Source: JAPPFW01 sp965200835
Lineage (GTDB): Bacteria > Actinomycetota > Acidimicrobiia > Spongiisociales > Spongiisociaceae
NCBI GenBank assembly: GCA_965200835.1
Contig: OZ241390.1
Span: 2,728,001 to 2,792,000 of the forward strand
Reading direction: 5' to 3'
Length of the DNA stretch: 64,000 nucleotides
This document shows, piece by piece, positions 34,227 through 42,766 of this stretch (position 1 is the first letter of the stretch; each line of letters starts with the position of its first letter). The notes below the pieces were generated by a model. That model saw nothing but the letters and a program-made list of their open reading frames with translations, was not told the DNA's origin and did no database searches. A program made the position numbers and the translations under genes.

Positions 34227-35415
34227 TCAGCCGGCCGGCGGCAGGATGCAGGTGGCGTACTCGTACGGTTCCTGTAGGGCACTACTGATCCGGACGTTGC
34301 CGATGGTGACGAAGAAACACGCATCCTCGTCGTCCGGCAGGGCCAGCAACTGATTTATGGGCCGCGAGTTGTCGTCACCGGCGACCGCCCAGACGATGGC
34401 CGAGCCGGGCACGCGGTTTACGTTGGTCTCGCGTGCCAGGATCTCGACCTCGACCGGGTCGTCCCAGTGGGACACGACCACGGTGGCATTGGAGAAATCA
34501 GCCCCGGCCAGCGAGAAGGACCAGCGGCCCCATGCGGACTGGCGAGGCACGAAGCCGGAAGGTGGCCAGGCGACGAAGTTCCGGACGCTACGAATGTCTG
34601 CGTCGGTTTCCCAGATGTGGTCGTCGAACACCCACAGAGCGTGCGCGTTCGGCACATCCCCGGTCCCCATCTCTCTGCTCGGCGGGTGCAGGATCATGCG
34701 CCGGTGACCGACGGGTCGATTGTTGCTGCCGGGGTCGCGCATCTGACCGTCGATCGCGTTAGGAGCGTGATACCCCAAACTGAGATTCGAGGACCCGGCT
34801 GCGGTCGCGCCGCTAGCGCTATAGCAGGCCCAATCAGGACCCGGAGTGTGAGAGAGGTCGTTCTCGGCGTCCATCATGAGCGCGGCTTGCTGGGCGCTGT
34901 CCGAATACGTCTGGTTCTCCGACACGGGATTCAGGCCGGCCATGGCTCGGTACCAGTTGACCCGCCCCATCACGGCACTTCGGAAGGCCTGAGAGGTGGT
35001 ACCGGCGTCACAGCCGGCTACGTTGCCGGTGAACCGGATCTCAGGGAAGCCGCCCCCGAACTCGTCGGCGTATGCCTCCACGACTCCGGACCGATCCCCC
35101 CACGTGTCGAGTCCGACGGGGTAGATCTGGTTTACCCCAGCCAGGTCCGATCGATGGGTGAGACATCCGTCGGAGGCTCGGGCAGCTCCTTCCCTGACTC
35201 TTATCAGCATCGCGCCGGAAGCAGCACGGTCGACGATCGCCGAGTAATTACGCGGCGTCGATAGCCTTGATCCAAGGTGCCAACACATTCCCGCCGATAT
35301 CCTCGAACCAGGCATCCTCACCCTCGCCGAGCTGAGCCGCCACCGGACCTGTGGGTAACAGCCCCACGACGAGGACCCCAACCACAACCAACCAACCCAG
35401 CCGCCGTACTCTCAT
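34227..35415 (-). pseudogene. CAP/SCP-domain secreted protein with SLH-like N-terminus, frameshifted
   Basis: The main frame (34227 to about 35247) encodes a CAP domain: RSAVMGRVNWYRAMAGLNPV, SQQAALMM-type segment, LSHTPGPDWACYS and PVGHRRMILHPP. Extracellular CAP proteins bind sterols or cleave proteins. Its N-terminus is in another frame. ATG 35415 opens a signal peptide (LGWLVVVGVLVVGLL) and an SLH-like stretch WFEDIGGNVLAPWIKAIDAA, then TAA at 35248. Skipping one base there continues into RNYSAIVDRAASG of the CAP frame. So a +1 frameshift probably inactivates or alters secretion of the protein. The in-frame start at 35387 is only a shadow of the signal peptide. Confidence 0.7.
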
Positions 35416-35671
35416 GGCACCATGCTAGACCGGACCGGAGACCCCCTCCGTAGAGGACCTTCCTGGTTGCGGATTCACCGCTGCCTCGCCGGCGGCGGGT
35501 ATTATCAGGTCGACGGTACGGGCACCTCGATGGGAGAGCACCGGGGAAGTGACCGGGGTCCGGCCGTGGAGGTCCTGATGTGGAGGAATGGGGGGTGGTA
35601 GGTTCCGTGTTGTGGCGGGTGAGGCCCGACTCGTGCGGGTACGATCACGCACTGGAGGAGGTCGGCCACCT

Positions 35672-38002
35672 TTGACCTGGCAGATCGGTCTGTTGTTGCT
35701 GCTGGTGGTGGTGATGGCTTACCTGTTCCTCACGGCCAAGTTGCCGGTGGATCTGACTGCTTTTCTGGGTCTCGTGGTTCTGATCCTGGGTGGGTATGTG
35801 GGCCCGGGCGAGGCGTTCGACGGCTTTTCCTCGCCGGCGGTGATCACGATGCTGGCGGTGTTCATAATCAGCGCCTCCCTCCTCTACACCGGCATTGCCG
35901 ATATGGTGGCAGCCAAGGTGTATGCCCTGGTAGGTGGCAAGGAGATTCCCTTGATCATCACGCTGATGCTGGTGGCCGGGGTCCTGTCCGCCTTCATGAA
36001 CAACATCGCCGCTACCGCGGTGCTGATGCCGGCGGTGGCCGGAGTGGCCCGGCGGACCGGGATACCGGCTTCCCGCCTCCTCATGCCCCTGGCCTTCGGG
36101 TCGATCCTGGGGGGAACCACCACCATGGTGGGAACCCCGCCGAACATCGTGGCGGCGACCATCCTGGCGGAGCGGGGGCTGGAACCGTTCGGGCTGTTCG
36201 ACTTCACCCCGGTGGGAGGGACGCTTCTGGTGGTCGGGACCCTGTTCATGATCACCCTGGGACGGAGGCTGCTTCCCCATCGCCAAGCGGGCACGGATGA
36301 ATCAGAAGTAACTGACCTGACCCATATCTATCACCTCAGAGACCGGCTGTTCACCATCAAGATCCCGCCCGACTCCCCACTCGACGGGGTCACCCTGGCC
36401 GACGCCAACCTGTCGGACGCGCTGGGTATCCAAGTGGTTTCCATCCTGCGCCCTGGAGCCCGAAGCCTGGTTCCTAACGCGGACACCTTGCTCGAGCGGG
36501 GAGACGTGCTGCTAGTGGAGGGGCAGCTGTCGGATCTGGAGGACATCCTGCGGGTGGGGAGGATGGACCTGCAGCCCACCACCGCCGGCCAGCTTCCCCG
36601 CCCCATGCAAGGCTTCAGCGCCATCCGAGCCGAAGTGCTGGGTTCGTCCAAGCTGGCCGGGATGACACCCAAGGAGGCCCGATTCCGCGACCGTTTCCAA
36701 GCGGTGATCGTGGCCGTCGAGCGGGGGGAGGAGACCCTACGTGAGCATCTCGCCACCGAAGTCCTCCAGGCCGGGGATCGGATAGTCGCCCTCGGTGCCC
36801 GCACCGATCTGCACAGGATGCAATCCGATCCGAACTTCCGGGTCAGGAAACTAGGTTTTACGGCTCTGAAATCGGTCGAGGGTCACCTATCGATACTGCG
36901 GGTCCCGGCGGGCTCACCCCTGGTGGGGTCGACAGTCGGAGGAAGCCGCCTCGGTGAGCTGGTGGGCGTTACTGTCGGGGCCATCATCCGGGATCAGGTC
37001 ACCAGGCTGGCGGTGTCTCCCCATGAGGTGATAGAGGTTGGTGACGGTCTACTGGTGGCGTGCGATCCCGCCCGGATCGAACGCCTGCTGCGGATCGGCG
37101 ACCTCCAGGTGGACTCCCAGGTCGACGAGTCGGAGCTCGAGTCCGAAGACTTCGGTCTGGTTGAGGTAGCACTGGCGCCCCGGTCCGCAGTGGTCGGGAA
37201 GAGATTGCGTGATCTGGAGTTCCGCAACCGGCACGGACTTCAGCTGCTGGCCGTCTGGCGGGAAGGGCGATCGATCTATCGGGGGTTGGCGGATCTCGTT
37301 TTCAGACTCGGCGACGCCCTCCTGGTGCAGGGCCCGTGGGAACGGATCCGGCTGCTGGGCTCGCATCCCGACTTCGTGGTGCTCTCCCCCGTGGGACTGC
37401 GGCCCAGGCGACACGACAAGGCCCCCCTGGCGCTGGGCGCTCTGCTCCTGATGGTGGCCATGGTCGTGTTCGGTATCCAGCCGATCCACGTGGCGGCCTT
37501 CACCGCCGCCAGCCTGGTGCTCCTTTTCCGCACCGTCACGATGGAAGAGGCCTACCGGGCTATCGAATGGCGAACCCTCTTCCTAGTCGCAGCGGTGCTT
37601 CCCATCGGAGCCGCCATGGAAGGGACCGGTGCGGCGCTCCTGCTGGTGACCGGGGTGAAGGAGGTGGTCGGCCCCCTGGGCAACTATGCCATCCTGGTGG
37701 CACTGGTGCTGCTGGCCAGCCTGCTCAGCCAATGTCTGGACGGGGCTCCGGCGGTGGTCCTACTCGCCCCGGTCGCTCTGGAGACCGCCGCCCAGCTGGG
37801 GCTGAACCCCTACGCGGCCATGATGGGTATCAGCCTGGCCGCCTCGGCCGCCTTCATGACCCCTTTCAGCCACAAGGCCAACCTGCTGGTCATGGGGGCG
37901 GGCGGCTATCGGGCGATCGACTATGCACGGGTCGGCACACCACTCACGGTCGCGGTTCTCGGCATCGTGGTTGCGCTAGTACCGGTCTTCTACCCTATCT
38001 AG
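35672..38002 (+). CDS. SLC13/DASS-type transporter with four RCK_C domains
   Basis: A 776-residue protein with TTG start at 35672 behind GGAGGAGG. Two blocks of membrane helices (residues ~1-190 with GVLSAFMNNIAATAVLMPAV and GGTTTMVGTPPNIVAA; ~590-776 with SLLSQCLDGAPAVVLLAPVA) are typical of the divalent anion:Na+ symporter family. Between them are four RCK_C (TrkA-C) regulatory domains: near PPDSPLDGVTLADANLSD, LGSSKLAGMTPKEARFRD, PAGSPLVGSTVGGSRLGE and LAPRSAVVGKRLRDLEFRN. Most members carry two. Substrate may be sulfate or dicarboxylates. Its stop codon interlocks with that of convergent pafA. Confidence 0.9.
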   Translation: MTWQIGLLLLLVVVMAYLFLTAKLPVDLTAFLGLVVLILGGYVGPGEAFDGFSSPAVITMLAVFIISASLLYTGIADMVAAKVYALVGGKEIPLIITLMLVAGVLSAFMNNIAATAVLMPAVAGVARRTGIPASRLLMPLAFGSILGGTTTMVGTPPNIVAATILAERGLEPFGLFDFTPVGGTLLVVGTLFMITLGRRLLPHRQAGTDESEVTDLTHIYHLRDRLFTIKIPPDSPLDGVTLADANLSDALGIQVVSILRPGARSLVPNADTLLERGDVLLVEGQLSDLEDILRVGRMDLQPTTAGQLPRPMQGFSAIRAEVLGSSKLAGMTPKEARFRDRFQAVIVAVERGEETLREHLATEVLQAGDRIVALGARTDLHRMQSDPNFRVRKLGFTALKSVEGHLSILRVPAGSPLVGSTVGGSRLGELVGVTVGAIIRDQVTRLAVSPHEVIEVGDGLLVACDPARIERLLRIGDLQVDSQVDESELESEDFGLVEVALAPRSAVVGKRLRDLEFRNRHGLQLLAVWREGRSIYRGLADLVFRLGDALLVQGPWERIRLLGSHPDFVVLSPVGLRPRRHDKAPLALGALLLMVAMVVFGIQPIHVAAFTAASLVLLFRTVTMEEAYRAIEWRTLFLVAAVLPIGAAMEGTGAALLLVTGVKEVVGPLGNYAILVALVLLASLLSQCLDGAPAVVLLAPVALETAAQLGLNPYAAMMGISLAASAAFMTPFSHKANLLVMGAGGYRAIDYARVGTPLTVAVLGIVVALVPVFYPI

Positions 38003-39354
38003 AGGCTGGCGATCAGGCGAGCGACCCTCTCGTCGGTCGCCTTGAACGGGTCCTTGCAGAGGACGGTTCTCTGTGCCTGGTCGTTCAGCTTGAGGTGCAC
38101 CCAATCTACGGTGAAGTCCCGTTTCCGGGCTTTGGCCGCCGCGATGAACTCGCCCCGGAGGCGGGCCCGGGTGGTCTGGGGGGGCTTCCTCGTGGCGGTG
38201 GCGATGGCCGTGTCGGTCACCATCCGTTCGACCAGCCCCCTGCGACCCATCAGGTTGTGCAGACCTCGGGCCTCAGCCACGTCGTGATAGCTGAGGTCGA
38301 TCAGCATCACCCGCGGGTCCTTCAGTTCCAACCCGTGCTTGCGCCGGTACCGCTCGATCAGGTGATGCTTGATGACCCAGTCGATCTCCCGGTGCAACCC
38401 AAGAGGGTCCTTCTCCAAGCCGGTGAGTAGGTGCTCCCACATCTCTACCGCCTTCTGGACAGCCGGTTCGAAACCGGGGCTGCGACCGTAGCGGATGACC
38501 CGCTCGAGGTACTCCCACTGGATATCGAGAGCCGAGAGCACCCGTCCGTTGGCCAGGCGGAGCATCTTCCGGCAGCTGGCGTCCCGGCTGATCTGGCGAA
38601 TAGCCCGGATCGGGTGTTCCAAGGTCATATCCCTGAAAATGACCCGGGACTCGATCATCTCCAGCAGCGCCAGGGCGGTGCCCACCTTGACGTAGGTGGC
38701 GTACTCGCTCATGTTGGAGTCTCCCGCGATCACGTGCAACCGGCGGTAGAGCTCTGCGTCGGCGTGAGGTTCGTCCCTGGTGTTGATGATCGGGCGGGAT
38801 CGGGTGGTGGCCGAGGAAGCGCCCTCCCAGATGTGGTCGGCGCGCTGGGAGATCGAGAACTCCGTACCAGTGGCGGTCTGCAGGAGTTTACCGGCGCCGG
38901 TATAGATCTGGCGGGTCACCAGGAACGGTATGAGGATGTCCAGCAGGGTCTGGAACTCCACCCTCCGTTCCACCAGGTAGTTCTCATGGCAGCCGTAGGA
39001 GTTGCCCGCCGAGTCGGTGTTGTTCTTGTACAGGAAGATGTCTCCCCGGATCCCCTCGTCGCGTAACCGGTGCTCGGCGGAGCGCTGTAGGTGCTCCAGG
39101 ATCCGCTCCCCCGCTTTCTCATGGGCGACCAGGTCGTATAGGTCGTCGCACTCGGCGGTGGCATATTCCGGGTGGCTACCCACATCCAGGTAGAGGCGGG
39201 CGCCATTTTCGAGGAACACGTTGGAGGACCTGCCCCATGACACCACGCTTCGAAACAGGTACCTGGCTACCTCGTCAGGGCTGAGCCGGCGCTGGCCCCT
39301 CAGGGTGCAGGTGATGCCGAATTCGTTCTCTATGCCGAAGATCCGCCTTTTCAT
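37999..39354 (-). CDS. pafA: Pup--protein ligase PafA
   Basis: Glutamine-synthetase-fold enzyme that joins the C-terminal Glu of Pup to lysines of target proteins. 451 residues. N-terminal MKRRIFGIENEFGIT with the catalytic Glu, the ATP/Mg region ENGARLYLDVGSHPEYATAE, FLYKNNTDSAGNSYGCHENY and the RIIN-TRDEPH stretch match PafA, not Dop: no Dop loop is present. The stop codon shares the CTAG at 37999-38002 with the convergent transporter gene. Confidence 0.96.
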   Translation of the reverse strand: MKRRIFGIENEFGITCTLRGQRRLSPDEVARYLFRSVVSWGRSSNVFLENGARLYLDVGSHPEYATAECDDLYDLVAHEKAGERILEHLQRSAEHRLRDEGIRGDIFLYKNNTDSAGNSYGCHENYLVERRVEFQTLLDILIPFLVTRQIYTGAGKLLQTATGTEFSISQRADHIWEGASSATTRSRPIINTRDEPHADAELYRRLHVIAGDSNMSEYATYVKVGTALALLEMIESRVIFRDMTLEHPIRAIRQISRDASCRKMLRLANGRVLSALDIQWEYLERVIRYGRSPGFEPAVQKAVEMWEHLLTGLEKDPLGLHREIDWVIKHHLIERYRRKHGLELKDPRVMLIDLSYHDVAEARGLHNLMGRRGLVERMVTDTAIATATRKPPQTTRARLRGEFIAAAKARKRDFTVDWVHLKLNDQAQRTVLCKDPFKATDERVARLIASL

Positions 39355-39455
39355 ACGGTCATCGGGCCGGAGTGACCCGGGCCGTTGAGGAGTGTTCGAG
39401 AGCCTTTCGACATATGACCCGGATACTACCGGTTGGCCTCTGCGTTACATCGGTT

Positions 39456-40124
39456 TCAGATGTCGGCCAGCTGCTCCTTGGGCAAGCGGCGAAAACGGCG
39501 CTTGTCGCCTTCCCTCTCCAGGAGGGCAGCCTCCCAGCCACCGATGTCTCGATCCTCGATGTCGCGGAAGGCCGTGGCTGCCTTCCTGAGGGCTTCCTCG
39601 ACGGTGGCAGCACCATCGTAAGTCTGGCCCAGCCGGTCCGACAGAGCGTCTGACTTGCCTCCGATCGCGGTGTAGCCGCGCTTGTCGTACAGGGTGCCGT
39701 CGTAGGTGACCTTGAACAGGCGGTCCTCCGATTCGGAAGCTCCCACTTCCGCGATCAATACCTCCACCTCGAAGGGTTTGGGGCCCTGGACAAAGATATT
39801 TCCCAAGGTTTGGGAGAAGGCCGAGGCCAGGCTCCTGGCCCTCACGTCCTTGCGTCCGTACTGGTATCCCTTTATGTCTGCATACCGGATCCCGGCGACT
39901 CGGAGCGACTCGAACTCGTTGTACTTGCCCACTCCCGCGAAGGCGATCCGATCGTATATCTCGGAGATCTTCGTGAGAGTGCGGCTGGGGTTCTCAGCCA
40001 GGATCAGAACGCCCTCTCGGGCTTCCATCGCCACGATCGAACGCCCCCGGGCGATTCCCTTGCGGGCGTACTCGGCCCGGTCCTTGACCAGCTGCTCCGG
40101 TGGCACATAGAAGGGCAGAGTCAC
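39456..40124 (-). CDS. prcA: Proteasome alpha subunit
   Basis: A 222-residue alpha-type 20S subunit. N-terminal PFYVPPEQLVKDRAEYARKG forms the gate region; GRSIVAMEAREGVLILAENPS is the alpha-subunit core without a catalytic Thr. GTG at 40124 overlaps the prcB stop by GTGA. It assembles with PrcB into the alpha7-beta7-beta7-alpha7 barrel that Mpa feeds. The C-terminus (EQLADI) is shorter than in mycobacteria. Confidence 0.95.
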   Translation of the reverse strand: MTLPFYVPPEQLVKDRAEYARKGIARGRSIVAMEAREGVLILAENPSRTLTKISEIYDRIAFAGVGKYNEFESLRVAGIRYADIKGYQYGRKDVRARSLASAFSQTLGNIFVQGPKPFEVEVLIAEVGASESEDRLFKVTYDGTLYDKRGYTAIGGKSDALSDRLGQTYDGAATVEEALRKAATAFRDIEDRDIGGWEAALLEREGDKRRFRRLPKEQLADI

Positions 40125-40906
40125 CGAACCACCTCCAGTGCCCTCTCCGCCGCGGACGCCACCTCCGTCCGGCTTACCTCCTCCAGCCCGTCGGCGGTCA
40201 CCGCCAGCACGTCGGGGTAGATTCCGCGCCGGACATCCGGCCCCCCAGTGGCCAGATCTTGGCCGGCCGCCGCCACCAGCGCCTCTATAGCGTGATCCAC
40301 GGCGGTGCTCCGGTCGGAGTCGGACCGGTAGACGGTCCGCAGGTAGGAGCGCGCCTCCCTACCACCCGATCCGGCCGTTCCGAAGTCCCGCTCCTCGTAG
40401 CGTCCTCCCACTGCATCGAACGTGAACACGTGCCCGCTAGCCTCGCCCGGTTCCACTCCGCAGAAGAGCGGGACCACCACGAAGCCCTGCATCGCCAGGG
40501 GCAGCTGGGTCCTGACCATGCGAGCCAGGTAGTTGGCCTTCCCGTCCAGGCTGAGACGAACCCCCTCCAGCTTCTCGTAGTGTTCCAGTTCGGTCTGGAA
40601 GAGCCGCACCATCTCGGCAGCCAGCCCGGCGGTGCCCGAAATCGCCACAGCCGAGTAGGCATCGGCCGCAAAGACCTTGCGAACCCGCCGGTGGGCGACG
40701 TCGTAGCCGGCGGTAGCCTGGCGATCCCCCACCATCACCACCCCCCGATCGAACCGCAGAGCCAGCACGGTCGTCGCCTCCGGGGTCGGAATCGAAGTGG
40801 GGGAGCTGTCCGGCAGAGCCGGCCACCTGGGACCCAGCTCGAGGGAGTGGATCAGCTCGGTGAAGCTCGCCCGCGGTATCGGAGCGTCGAGGAACGGCCG
40901 GTTCAC
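40121..40906 (-). CDS. prcB: Proteasome beta subunit
   Basis: A 261-residue beta-type 20S precursor with an N-terminal propeptide of 44 residues. Self-cleavage before Thr45 (EA|TTVLALRFDRGVVMVGDR) would expose the catalytic N-terminal Thr; Asp and Lys of the active site are in VVMVGDRQATAG and RRVRKVFAADAY. GTG at 40906 overlaps the pup stop by GTGA, so pup, prcB and prcA form a tightly coupled operon. Confidence 0.96.
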   Translation of the reverse strand: MNRPFLDAPIPRASFTELIHSLELGPRWPALPDSSPTSIPTPEATTVLALRFDRGVVMVGDRQATAGYDVAHRRVRKVFAADAYSAVAISGTAGLAAEMVRLFQTELEHYEKLEGVRLSLDGKANYLARMVRTQLPLAMQGFVVVPLFCGVEPGEASGHVFTFDAVGGRYEERDFGTAGSGGREARSYLRTVYRSDSDRSTAVDHAIEALVAAAGQDLATGGPDVRRGIYPDVLAVTADGLEEVSRTEVASAAERALEVVR

Positions 40907-41094
40907 TCGCCGCCCTTCTGTACGTAGTTCTTCACGAACTCCTCGGCGTTCTCCTCGAGAACCGAGTCGATCTCATCCAGCAGGTCATCGATCCTGGTCA
41001 CATCTGATTGCTCCGCAGGGCGGGCCGCCGAGGTACCCGGTTCGGTCCGGTCTCGGGGGCTGCGTTGTTCGTATCGACGTCTCTGAGCCATCAT
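40903..41094 (-). CDS. pup: Prokaryotic ubiquitin-like protein Pup (GGE form)
   Basis: The 63-residue modifier has a disordered charged N-terminus (MAQRRRYEQRSPRD), the Mpa-binding helix (RIDDLLDEIDSVLEENAEEF, residues ~33-52) and the C-terminus VQKGGE. It ends in Glu, not Gln, so it can be ligated by PafA without deamidation by Dop. The second Met (residue 2) may be the start. It is the first gene of the pup-prcB-prcA unit. Confidence 0.96.
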   Translation of the reverse strand: MMAQRRRYEQRSPRDRTEPGTSAARPAEQSDVTRIDDLLDEIDSVLEENAEEFVKNYVQKGGE

Positions 41095-41184
41095 CCTCCT
41101 CCTGTGACGATCGCCAAACCCGGTGTCTCCCGACTCCCCGACGGCCGATCATGGGCTGATTATCCCCGACCGACTGCCTGTCAG

Positions 41185-42663
41185 CTACCCCCCAAAAGCG
41201 TCGAGCAGGTCGCCAGCTTCCGGTGAGGCGTCCAGTAGCTCCCCGACCAGGTCCCTATTTCCGAGGAGCGGCTCCATCATAGGCACCCGCTTCAGCGGTT
41301 CCTCGCCTATGTCGAACACCAGCGAGTCCCAGTTGGCGGCCACCAGCGATCCGGAGAACCGTTGCACACACCGGCCCCGGAAGTAGGCACGGGTTCCGGT
41401 GGGCGGATCGGTGGTGGCTCGATCCAGCTCGGCGTCCGTGAACAGGCGACGCAGCAAGCCACGCTCCTCCAGGCGGTAGGCCAGGCCCTTCCGCCGGTCG
41501 GTGTCGTGGTATTGGAGGGCGGCCATGGCCAGCTTCGGATGGGTCCATTCCAGATCGTCCCGGCGGCGAAAGCCCTCCAACATGCGTAGCTTGGCGGACC
41601 AGTCGAGCCGGTCCGAGGTCCGTAGGAAGTCCACCTCCAAGTCCTCCAGGATGCCTCCCCATTCGGTGATCACATCACCCCAGACCGGTTCGGGAAACTG
41701 CTGCTCGGCGTATTTGGACAGCCACTCGTAGTAGGTGAACTGCAGCTCCAGGGCGGTGGCGGTGGAACCATCGGCCAGCAACAATGGTCGTTTCTGGAAG
41801 AGGTCGCGACTGGTCAGCCAGGTGGCCTGGACCGGATCGGCTAGCTCCAGAGCTTCCGGAATAGCCCGGTCCTCGATGGCGGCGAGCAGCAGCGCGGTGG
41901 TTCCGAGCTTGACGAAGGTCTGCACCTCGGACATGTTGGCGTCACCGATGATGACATGGAACCGCCGGTACTTCCTGGGCTCACCATGGGGCTCGTCCCT
42001 GGTATTGACGATGGGCCGCTTGAGGGTCGTCTCCAGCCCCACCTCCTCCTCGAAGAAGTCCGCCCTCTGGCTGATCTGGTAACGAGTGCCGGGCCGCCCG
42101 TTCTCCGCTCCGAGCTTTCCCGAACCCGTGAACACCTGGCGGGTCACCAGCCAGGTGGTGGCGTACCGGATGAGGTCCGAGAAGGGCAAGGAGCGCGACA
42201 GCAGGTAGTTCTCGTGGTATCCGTACGAGTTGCCCTTGCCGTCGCTGTTGTTCTTGTGGAGGTAGAGATGCTCGCCTCTCCTGAGCATGAGCCGCACCGC
42301 CGAGGCGGCGGCGGAGAGGACCCTCTCCCCCGCTTTGTCGTAGAGAGTTGCTTCGAGGGGATCAGTGCATTCAGGGCTCGAGTACTCGGGATGGGCGTGG
42401 TCGACGTAGAAACGGGCGCCGTTGGAGAGGACCACATTGACCAGACCGCTGTCGACAGTCTCGCCGAGCCCGAAGTCCTCATGGCCCGAACCGCGGGCAT
42501 CCCGGCCGGGTGTCTCCTCGTCGAAGGACCACTGGACTCGGGCTCTGCTCCCCCGGTAGGAGCTGACCACCAGCGAGGAGGCCAGGGTCGGATTGAAGTC
42601 CGGTTGGTTGCGGATGGTGATTCCGTACTCGGTCTCGGTACCTATGACCGTAGGGGTTGCCAT
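41185..42663 (-). CDS. dop: Dop, depupylase/deamidase of Pup
   Basis: Removes Pup from conjugates and, in GGQ species, deamidates Pup. 492 residues with the PafA-like fold: N-terminal MATPTVIGTETEYGIT, the Dop-specific loop (SYRGSRARVQWSFDEETPGR, residues ~36-60), NGARFYVDHAHPEYSSPECT, YLHKNNSDGKGNSYGYHENY and the TRDEPHGEP motif. Since the neighbouring Pup ends in GGE, the main role here is expected to be depupylation. Confidence 0.95.
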   Translation of the reverse strand: MATPTVIGTETEYGITIRNQPDFNPTLASSLVVSSYRGSRARVQWSFDEETPGRDARGSGHEDFGLGETVDSGLVNVVLSNGARFYVDHAHPEYSSPECTDPLEATLYDKAGERVLSAAASAVRLMLRRGEHLYLHKNNSDGKGNSYGYHENYLLSRSLPFSDLIRYATTWLVTRQVFTGSGKLGAENGRPGTRYQISQRADFFEEEVGLETTLKRPIVNTRDEPHGEPRKYRRFHVIIGDANMSEVQTFVKLGTTALLLAAIEDRAIPEALELADPVQATWLTSRDLFQKRPLLLADGSTATALELQFTYYEWLSKYAEQQFPEPVWGDVITEWGGILEDLEVDFLRTSDRLDWSAKLRMLEGFRRRDDLEWTHPKLAMAALQYHDTDRRKGLAYRLEERGLLRRLFTDAELDRATTDPPTGTRAYFRGRCVQRFSGSLVAANWDSLVFDIGEEPLKRVPMMEPLLGNRDLVGELLDASPEAGDLLDAFGG

Positions 42664-42766
42664 GTTCAGATCCGCGCCCGGCGGTTCATCGGCACATCGA
42701 GGAGTGGATGTCCCGATCGGCGCGCGCCTGAACGAGCTGCGAGATGACCATGGTTGCCCGGCTCAC

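Noticed and set aside
42664..42766. Possible 21-residue ORF (MVISQLVQARADRD...) between mpa and dop
   Set aside because: No ribosome site and no recognisable feature; too short to support.
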